Below, one piece after another: positions 55,026 to 61,882 of a stretch of 64,000 nt of DNA. Origin of the DNA: Chitinibacter sp046530675 (lineage in GTDB: Bacteria; Pseudomonadota; Gammaproteobacteria; Burkholderiales; Chitinibacteraceae); contig NZ_CP172558.1 of the NCBI RefSeq assembly GCF_046530675.1, positions 3,140,159 to 3,204,158 of the forward strand. The letters are read 5' to 3'. The notes beneath the pieces were generated by a model that saw nothing but the letters and a program-made list of their open reading frames with translations, searched no databases and was not told the origin of the DNA. The stretch's first letter is position 1, and every line of letters begins with the position of its first letter. A program made the translations under genes and the position numbers.

Positions 55026-55638
55026 GCTTTTCCATCAAAAACCAACAGATGTCGTCCTGCGGAAAAACCGGATCGCGACGATAAATAAAGCCATATTTTT
55101 TCAATTTTAGATCCGGATATAAATCGAGCATTTCACCAGCAAAATCGCGTTTGAACAGTTTGCCATCATTGCCACGATAGCGGACTTCAACCGGCGAAGG
55201 ATTGTAATACTCGGCAATCAGAATATAACGGCGGCTAGCACGATACAGTTGGGCATATGCTTTTTCCAGTAATTCAGGCGCCAGATGGATCAAGACGCCT
55301 TTGGTAAAACTCAAATCAGTTTGATGCGTAATCGGATAATCGAACAAGGATCCCTGCCAGACCTGGGCATAGCCCAGCTGATTGGCAATATCACAGGCTT
55401 GGCTATTCAGCTCGACGCCATGCAGATCGGCATCGGGCAGCAAAGTATGCAAAGCATGCAAGTTCAGCCCACGATTGGTACCCAGCTCTAAGATACTGCT
55501 CACATTGGAACAGGAACGCAAAACTTCGGAGAAAAAAGCGATATTGCTGGCAACCCAATCATCGCCCTGATTGCGACTCACATATTCATCACCAAATTCG
55601 CCCTGCCAAAATTGTTCCTGCTCGGTAAGTGGTCGCAT
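55015..55638 (-). CDS. Pseudaminic acid biosynthesis-associated methyltransferase
   Basis: The protein has 207 residues from ATG 55638 (an earlier in-frame ATG lies inside pseC). Its SAM-binding ILELGTNRGLNLHAL is preceded by the distinctive EQFWQGEFGDEYVSRN. This matches the family of methylases found in pseudaminic acid clusters. It may methylate the sugar or its precursor, although its step has not been pinned down in most species. It sits between pseC and pseF. Confidence 0.85.
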   Translation of the reverse strand: MRPLTEQEQFWQGEFGDEYVSRNQGDDWVASNIAFFSEVLRSCSNVSSILELGTNRGLNLHALHTLLPDADLHGVELNSQACDIANQLGYAQVWQGSLFDYPITHQTDLSFTKGVLIHLAPELLEKAYAQLYRASRRYILIAEYYNPSPVEVRYRGNDGKLFKRDFAGEMLDLYPDLKLKKYGFIYRRDPVFPQDDICWFLMEKHAG

Positions 55639-55648
55639 TCTCGTACGC

Positions 55649-56800
55649 CTATAAAATGGATTGAAGCAGCGCAATCACATGATCTTGCTGATCCGTTGTC
55701 AAATCTGAATACAAAGGCAGGGAAATGGCCTGCTGGTAATACAATTCGCTTTGCGGACAAAGCCCGCGACCAAATCCCAATTGAATATAATAAGGCTGCC
55801 AATAAACCGGCATGTAATGCACATTGACCCCAATTTGATTTTGCCGTAGAAAATCAAAAATAGCTTTTCGCCGCTCGGCAGCAACACGGATTACAAATAA
55901 ATGCCAGGCTGAATCAGCATCGGCATCCGCTCTTGGCAATTGCACGGCACAATCGGCTAAAGCCGTTCGATAACGAGCAACCAGCACTTTACGTTTTTGA
56001 ATAAAGTCGGATAAGCGCTGTAATTGTGACAAGCCGAGAGCGGCCTGAATGTCGGTCATCCGGTAATTAAAACCCAATTCAAGTTGCTGATACACCCATG
56101 CCCCTTCGGGCGGATCAGTCATTTCTGCCGGATTACGGGTAATCCCATGGCTGCGCAAGCGCAATAACCGCCGATAAAGCGCTTCATCATTGGTCGTCAC
56201 CACCCCACCTTCGCCGGTGGTCACAATTTTAACCGGGTGAAAACTGAACACCGTGGCACGGCTGTAGCGGCACGCGCCAACAGAAACACCCTGATGGCGA
56301 GCACCAATCGCGTGAGCGGCGTCTTCAACTAGAGAAAAACCATACTGCAAAGCCAGCTCCGACAAGGCTTGCATATCACAACTACGCCCGGAAAAATGAA
56401 CCGGAATCAGCAATTTAGGCAAGCGATTTTCACGCTCGGCCAGTTGAAGTTTCTGCCGCAGTGCGGCAATGGAAATATTGCCAGTATCTGGTTCTATATC
56501 AATAAAATCAACGCCTGCACCACAATACCTGGCACAATTTGCCGAGGCGACAAAAGTATTCGGGCTAGTCCAAACGATATCACCTACGCCAACATCGAGC
56601 GCCATACACGCCAGATGCAAACCCGCCGTGGCATTGGAGAGTGCAACTGCATAACGCGCGCCAGTCACACGGCAAATTTCATTTTCGAAAGCCTCAATAG
56701 CCGGACCTTGCGTCAGAAAATCGGAGCGCAGAACCTCAATGACGGCAGTGATATCTGCGTCATTGATCGATTGCCGACCATAAGGAATATATTCGGTCAT
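55649..56800 (-). CDS. pseC: UDP-4-amino-4,6-dideoxy-N-acetyl-L-altrosamine transaminase PseC
   Basis: The 383-residue DegT/DnrJ/EryC1 family aminotransferase opens with YIPYGRQSINDADITAVIEVL (in parts). The PLP lysine lies in VFSFHPVKIVTTGEGG. It transfers an amino group from glutamate to C4 of the PseB product. It overlaps pseB by 4 bp. Confidence 0.93.
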   Translation of the reverse strand: MTEYIPYGRQSINDADITAVIEVLRSDFLTQGPAIEAFENEICRVTGARYAVALSNATAGLHLACMALDVGVGDIVWTSPNTFVASANCARYCGAGVDFIDIEPDTGNISIAALRQKLQLAERENRLPKLLIPVHFSGRSCDMQALSELALQYGFSLVEDAAHAIGARHQGVSVGACRYSRATVFSFHPVKIVTTGEGGVVTTNDEALYRRLLRLRSHGITRNPAEMTDPPEGAWVYQQLELGFNYRMTDIQAALGLSQLQRLSDFIQKRKVLVARYRTALADCAVQLPRADADADSAWHLFVIRVAAERRKAIFDFLRQNQIGVNVHYMPVYWQPYYIQLGFGRGLCPQSELYYQQAISLPLYSDLTTDQQDHVIALLQSIL

Positions 56801-57792
56801 TTAATTTGACGATCCAAAATGCGCAATTCATCAATCGTCAGAAAATGCTGATTGGTATCCGAAGTATATTTAAAACCTTGAGGCGCAAGCTGACCCGCTT
56901 CACCTTTGCCATTTTTGGCATAATCAACTTGGCCATGAAATTGGATCGATGGCGTAATCACATAATGATCGTCGAATTCAATAGTATGCAAACTATCATC
57001 GCGGGAAATCATCATTTCATGCAGTTTTTCGCCCGGACGAATGCCGATGGTATGGCGTTGCATATCAGGTGCCATGGCACTCATCAAATCAACAATCCGC
57101 ACCGATGGAATTTTAGGGACAAATAACTCGCCACCATACATGCGGGCAAAGCCTTGCATCACAAATTCCACGCCCTGATCAAGCGTAATCCAGAAGCGGG
57201 TCATTAATGGATCGGTAATCGGCAACGAAGTTGCACCTTCAGCAATCAGTTTGCGAAAAAATGGTACGACAGAGCCACGTGAGCCAACAACATTGCCATA
57301 ACGAACGACGGCAAAGCGGGTTGGATGATTACCGGTGATGTTATTGGCAGCAACAAACAACTTGTCAGACAGTAATTTGGTTGCACCATAAAGATTAACC
57401 GGACTCGATGCTTTATCAGTAGAGAGCGCAATAACTTTTTGCACGCCATTTTCAATCGCGGCATTAATCAGATTTTCAGCGCCATTGACATTGGTACGAA
57501 TACATTCGGTCGGATTATATTCGGCAGCAGGAACCTGTTTCAGTGCTGCAGCGTGAACGACAAAATCAATACCGCGCATTGCCTGTTTCAAGCGTTCGGC
57601 ATCACGCACATCCCCAAGAAAAAATCGCATACAGGGTGCTGTAAATTCCTGCTGCATTTCAAATTGCTTTAATTCATCGCGGGAAAAAACAACCACCCTG
57701 CTCGGCTGATATCGCGACAGCAAGGTACGGATAAACTGTTTACCAAAAGAACCTGTTCCGCCGGTAATTAACAGAGATTTGCCATTAAACAT
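56797..57792 (-). CDS. pseB: UDP-N-acetylglucosamine 4,6-dehydratase (inverting) PseB
   Basis: The protein has 331 residues from ATG 57792, chosen because GGGA lies a few bases upstream and the Rossmann motif ITGGTGSFGKQF follows at once. A 12-codon upstream extension is unlikely. The catalytic YGATK motif occurs in SPVNLYGATKLLSDK. It is an SDR enzyme performing the first committed step: C6 dehydration with C5 inversion of UDP-GlcNAc. It heads the pse operon. Confidence 0.94.
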   Translation of the reverse strand: MFNGKSLLITGGTGSFGKQFIRTLLSRYQPSRVVVFSRDELKQFEMQQEFTAPCMRFFLGDVRDAERLKQAMRGIDFVVHAAALKQVPAAEYNPTECIRTNVNGAENLINAAIENGVQKVIALSTDKASSPVNLYGATKLLSDKLFVAANNITGNHPTRFAVVRYGNVVGSRGSVVPFFRKLIAEGATSLPITDPLMTRFWITLDQGVEFVMQGFARMYGGELFVPKIPSVRIVDLMSAMAPDMQRHTIGIRPGEKLHEMMISRDDSLHTIEFDDHYVITPSIQFHGQVDYAKNGKGEAGQLAPQGFKYTSDTNQHFLTIDELRILDRQIK

Positions 57793-57864
57793 ATTATTTC
57801 CCATTGCGAGTTCAAAAGCTAAGTTCAAACCATCTTACCAATACATATAGGGCCAAAAACACAG

Positions 57865-59781
57865 TTACGACTGCAATTTTTCTCGTGCCAACGCACTCAC
57901 GATATCTGCAGCTCGCGTCATCAGATTTTCCCAGTTTTCAGTCTGATTTTTACCAAGGTATTGTGTCGCAGGAAACCACGGAGACTTGTCCGTATGACCC
58001 AAATACCAATAATCAAGCGGCAAAGGTGAAAGATAAAGTGATGGTACATTTAATGCGCCAGCCAACATCAATGATGCAGTTCCTGCAGAAACGACCAGAT
58101 CACAACTCTTCATCAGTGAAGCACTCGCATCCAGATCATCAAATAAATCGAGCTCGTCAGCAAAGAAAACTTTATTGGGGTATTTCTCGTCAAGATACTG
58201 ACGTTCTTCAGGCTGAAGCTGATACTGCAAATTCACAAACTTTAGATTCGGCAATTGTAAAATCGGAGCTAAATCATCTAATGAAAAATAATTCGTGGAA
58301 CGGATAGTATTGCTAAAAGTACTTCGCCAAACAATGCCGACCAACAATTCAGGTTGCAACACACTCAATTTATCACGCCAATACTGAGTTCGCGATGCAT
58401 CTTCCTGAAGAAATTTGGGCTGTTCGGGAAACAATTCTGCTCGTTGCCTGAAAAATCGAGGCAAGGATCCCATTGCGACTTGAAAGTCAAACTGAGCCGG
58501 ATCAATTAAATTTTGCTCATCCTTGTTTTCAATGAACTCAATAGCCGGATATGTTCTCTGAAACAGAGATTGCAATTTGGCCGCACAATACACAACGACC
58601 TGATCAAAATGCATCGCCAAATCAGGCAAGCAAGTCGACCACATGATTTCATCACCCAACCCCTGTTCGCGATAAACCAAAATCGACTTGCCTTTCCCTT
58701 CTTCACCTTGCCAATCAGGAATACCCAAATTCAATTTTCGACCAACCTCAGGTCGAATCCAGCGATGCTCGTAATTAGTCCAAGCTTCCGATAAAAGTCC
58801 CGCAGCCATTTGCGCACATGATGCACCAAACAAAAACTCCGAATCTTCAGGTCTCTTTTCCAGAGCCAAACGATGATGCATTACAGCACCATCAACATCG
58901 CCTTTATCCATCAAGAATATTGCATAAAAGCTATGTGCCTCCGGAACAGAGGGGTAACGCTGAATCACCTGCAGGAAAACTTGTTCAGCGCCGTCATAAT
59001 CATGCTCAATTTTGAATTTGAACATTGCTTTATTAATCAAAACACCCCAGCCTGCGCCGGTAAAGCCTTCGGCCATTTCATACAATTGTCTAGCCGAATC
59101 ATAACGATGCATTTCAATTAAAAGTGCACCATAATTCAAACAATAAAAACCCAAATCAGCTTCTGTCATTTTAAAACGACATTGATGAGTCACCAAACCC
59201 TCGTAAATCGAGCAAGCCTCCACCAGCCGCCCTGCTTTTTGCAACACATTTGCCAATTGCAGAAAAAGTTGCGGATTGTTTAAATCAGGTGCTCCCAGCA
59301 GCAATTCAACGGCCTCTTTAAATTGCCCGCGACCGGCAAGCACGGCTGAATAATTAGCCAATGCTGGATTGTAATTGGGGTTCAGTGACAGAGACTTCTT
59401 AAAACAAGCTTCGGCTTGCTCTAACTCATTATTCAACAGATGAATAGTTCCCAGCTCAGCAGCCAGCTCAAAATTATTTGGATTATCTTTTAATAAATCA
59501 GAAAATATTTCTCCCGCCCGGGCTAGACGGCCTATTGTTTTTTCCAAAACAGCCAAATTCAATCGGGTTTGATACTCACCTGGCTTCATCTCAAGACACG
59601 ACTCAAAGCAAACCCTAGCTTGATCTATTTTCCCCAGACCAAAATATACAGCCCCTTGCAATTGAAGTATTTCAAAGTTGGCGGCTGCTTTCGGTACCTT
59701 AGCAAGAGCAGCATCGGCCTCTGACAGTTTATTAAGCTGATAAAGGCCCAAAGCCTTTTTGTAAATTTTGGCAAGCTGCAT
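57865..59781 (-). CDS. FlmG-like TPR glycosyltransferase (flagellin glycosylation), copy 2
   Basis: The protein has 638 residues from ATG 59781 (AGCAGGAAAAAC upstream). The N-terminal TPR solenoid (about 1-340) is followed by a GT-B-like C-terminal domain closely paralogous to 47246-49165: SILVYREQGLGDEIMWSTCLPDLA (in parts), VGIVWRST, YLDEKYP, LDASASLMKSCDLVVSAGTASLMLAGALNVP (in parts). It is upstream of pseB by 72 bp and may be the first gene of the whole island. The two copies may act on different flagellin sites or sugars. Confidence 0.75.
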   Translation of the reverse strand: MQLAKIYKKALGLYQLNKLSEADAALAKVPKAAANFEILQLQGAVYFGLGKIDQARVCFESCLEMKPGEYQTRLNLAVLEKTIGRLARAGEIFSDLLKDNPNNFELAAELGTIHLLNNELEQAEACFKKSLSLNPNYNPALANYSAVLAGRGQFKEAVELLLGAPDLNNPQLFLQLANVLQKAGRLVEACSIYEGLVTHQCRFKMTEADLGFYCLNYGALLIEMHRYDSARQLYEMAEGFTGAGWGVLINKAMFKFKIEHDYDGAEQVFLQVIQRYPSVPEAHSFYAIFLMDKGDVDGAVMHHRLALEKRPEDSEFLFGASCAQMAAGLLSEAWTNYEHRWIRPEVGRKLNLGIPDWQGEEGKGKSILVYREQGLGDEIMWSTCLPDLAMHFDQVVVYCAAKLQSLFQRTYPAIEFIENKDEQNLIDPAQFDFQVAMGSLPRFFRQRAELFPEQPKFLQEDASRTQYWRDKLSVLQPELLVGIVWRSTFSNTIRSTNYFSLDDLAPILQLPNLKFVNLQYQLQPEERQYLDEKYPNKVFFADELDLFDDLDASASLMKSCDLVVSAGTASLMLAGALNVPSLYLSPLPLDYWYLGHTDKSPWFPATQYLGKNQTENWENLMTRAADIVSALAREKLQS

Positions 59782-60078
59782 GTTTTTCCTGCTGATATAA
59801 AAACCCGTCAAATTTTTCTAACTCTCACCGCATTGGCTTAAGGCGGCCAACAACGCCTCAGTTTAATTCTTTATTTTCTGCACTCAAAACAGTCAATAAA
59901 TCCCAAGATTTTAGATTTGAAAAAAGAGCCAAATTCATATCTGCAGACGCCAGAAAAATATTGCATTCAGCCTAGAGCGCCCTTTCCAATCCGGAGTCTA
60001 CTGCACATGTTAATATACCCAATAGTCCTAATAACGCCTACCTTACTACGCGCACTGTGATCAATAAAGGAACAACCC

Positions 60079-60411
60079 ATGGCTCATTTTGCAATTTCGC
60101 CGGATTTGACTGCAGAGCAGCTGGGGCTGGGACATGATGAACAAGTCATCTTCCTGCAACTTTGCAAGCAGCGCCAATGCACCAGCGCCGAATTGATACA
60201 ACGCCATCGCATCAGTAATCCACAGCAGCACGTCGAGCAGATCAATCACAAATTGGCAGCCAAGCACAGTCGCTGGCAAATTATGGTCAGCACCCCTCGC
60301 GCCCCTGTTCGTACACATACCCAATCGATGCAAATCAGTGTGGCTTATTATCGACTATGTAAAGTTCATCACTTGCCCTGCAGCACGAAGATTGACGCCA
60401 CTGACAAATAA
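60079..60411 (+). CDS. Small winged-helix-like protein of unknown function
   Basis: The 110-residue protein has AAAGGAAC upstream of its ATG. The middle (EQVIFLQLCKQRQCTSAELIQRHRI in parts, about residues 22-50) has the shape of a helix-turn-helix, followed by a beta-hairpin-like KLAAKHSRWQIMV. It could be a winged-helix DNA-binding protein. It is AT-neutral, transcribed alone and divergent from the glycosylation island. A regulatory role for that island is possible but unproven. Confidence 0.5.
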   Translation: MAHFAISPDLTAEQLGLGHDEQVIFLQLCKQRQCTSAELIQRHRISNPQQHVEQINHKLAAKHSRWQIMVSTPRAPVRTHTQSMQISVAYYRLCKVHHLPCSTKIDATDK

Positions 60412-60554
60412 TCCCACATACTACACAAGGTATATCAACAGAAACAATACTGAATAAAGGCTTCATCGATATACCCATAGTAAACGACCTTAAAATTGAA
60501 CGACCAGCAACAATCCGCTTGACGGAGCGCCATTGAAAACGGCAAGATGAAGCC

Positions 60555-60611
60555 ATGAACACCTGCCCGCAAACCCTTTTTTCTGCAAGTTATTACTGGT
60601 GGCGCCTTTAG
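60555..60611 (+). CDS. trpS leader peptide with tandem Trp codons
   Basis: An 18-codon frame starts ATG AAC ACC and ends TAT TAC TGG TGG CGC CTT TAG (MNTCPQTLFSASYYWWRL). The two adjacent Trp codons lie at 60597-60602, just inside the 5' arm of the first hairpin of the attenuator that follows. This is the design of TrpL-type leaders: the ribosome stalls at UGG UGG when charged tRNA-Trp is scarce. Such a small frame is otherwise not expected to have two consecutive Trp codons by chance. Confidence 0.85.
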   Translation: MNTCPQTLFSASYYWWRL

Positions 60612-60680
60612 GCGGCACCGGGTTTGTTTGTTCGCATTCACAACAAAACCTGCCGCCGGATACGGTGACAGGTTTTTTTT
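60598..60680 (+). promoter_or_regulatory. Ribosome-mediated transcription attenuator of trpS
   Basis: Three competing hairpins are visible. 1:2 is GGTGGCGCC (60598-60606) with GGCGGCACC (60611-60619), 8 of 9 pairs, and contains most of the Trp codons. 2:3 (antiterminator) is GGCGGCA (60611-60617) with TGCCGCC (60651-60657), plus GGTTTG (60621-60626) with CAAAACC (60644-60650). 3:4 (terminator) is AAAACCTG (60645-60652) with CAGGTTTT (60669-60676), an inner CCG/CGG, and a T8 run to 60680. Stalling at the Trp codons would mask segment 1, favour 2:3 and allow trpS transcription. Confidence 0.85.
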
Positions 60681-60732
60681 ATTTCCCCTATCCGGCGGCT
60701 CCCAACATTCTCAATGTTTTCAGGAGTTGCCC

Positions 60733-61734
60733 ATGTCTCAAACTGTCGTCACCGGGGATCGCACAATCGGCCCCTTGCATCTGGGTCACTTTGCCGGCTC
60801 GTTGCAAACCCGCTTGCAGCTACAACAAAACCATCATTCCTTCATCCTGCTCGCAGATACTCAGGCACTGGCCGATCATCAAGGCGATTACCGTCAGGTT
60901 CGTCAGGCGGTCATTGATGTGGCGCTCGATTATCTGGCCGTAGGCATAGACCCGAAAAAATCAACGATTCTGATTCAATCGATGGTGCCTGAACTGGCCG
61001 AGCTATCGTTCTATCTGATGAATCTGGTTTCGGTCGCCCGGCTCGAGCGCAACCCCACTGTCAAGGCCGAGTTGCGTGCAAAGGGCAATGAAGGGCACAA
61101 GGTGAGCGCTGGTTTTTTAAGTTACCCGGTCAGCCAGGCCGCCGATATTACGGCCTTGCGCGGTACTTTGATTCCGGTCGGCGCCGATCAGTTGCCGATG
61201 ATCGAGCAAACCAATGAAATTGTCCGCCGCTTCAATCAAACGGTAGGTAGCGAGATTCTGCATGAATGTCAGGCTTTGCTTTCAAATACCACGCGGCTGC
61301 CCGGCATCGATGGCAAAGGCAAAATGAGTCGCAGCGCCGGTAATCAAATCTCCCTGTCGGCCAGCAGCGATGAAATCACTGCCGCAGTTAATAAAATGTA
61401 CACCGATGCCAATCACCTAACGATAGGTAGCCCGGGTCAGCTCGAAGGCAATGTGGTATTCAGTTTTCTCGATGCATTCGATTCCGATAGCGCGCAGCTC
61501 ACCGAACTGAAAGCACAATATCAGCATGGCGGACTCGCCGACGCCGTAATCAAGGCCAGACTGAATGATGTTTTGCAAAACTTGATCGCGCCTATTCGTC
61601 AGCGTCGCCATGAACTGGCTCAGGATAGCGATGCCATCCTGTCGCTATTGCTTTGCGGTTCGGCCAAAGCGCGAGAAACCGCAGCTCTGACCTTGCACAA
61701 AGTAAAAACCGCGATGGGGATGTACTATTTCTAA
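60733..61734 (+). CDS. trpS: Tryptophanyl-tRNA synthetase (GDR...HLGH type)
   Basis: The 333-residue class Ic synthetase has the HIGH-type motif HLGH at residues 16-19 in TGDRTIGPLHLGHFAGS, and KMSRS at 197-201 (GKGKMSRSAGN). CAGGAG lies upstream of ATG 60733. The GDR-x-x-G-x-LHLGH opening resembles the second TrpRS clade, which includes auxiliary, indolmycin-resistant enzymes of Streptomyces and Deinococcus TrpRS II, rather than the E. coli GxQPSGxLTIGN type. It charges tRNA-Trp. The upstream attenuator predicts induction when tRNA-Trp is uncharged. Whether this is the only TrpRS of the cell cannot be seen here. Confidence 0.9.
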   Translation: MSQTVVTGDRTIGPLHLGHFAGSLQTRLQLQQNHHSFILLADTQALADHQGDYRQVRQAVIDVALDYLAVGIDPKKSTILIQSMVPELAELSFYLMNLVSVARLERNPTVKAELRAKGNEGHKVSAGFLSYPVSQAADITALRGTLIPVGADQLPMIEQTNEIVRRFNQTVGSEILHECQALLSNTTRLPGIDGKGKMSRSAGNQISLSASSDEITAAVNKMYTDANHLTIGSPGQLEGNVVFSFLDAFDSDSAQLTELKAQYQHGGLADAVIKARLNDVLQNLIAPIRQRRHELAQDSDAILSLLLCGSAKARETAALTLHKVKTAMGMYYF

Positions 61735-61882
61735 GTTGCAGTGCACAAAAAAGCACTGTGTAGTCATTTAATTTTTACAACATAAACAAGGTTGCGCCAC
61801 GCTATATCGGATTTCCGCAATACTCAACGCAAATAGTGAGGCTAGAATGAACCATCACATTCAAGCCACAACCGAGGGCAGT

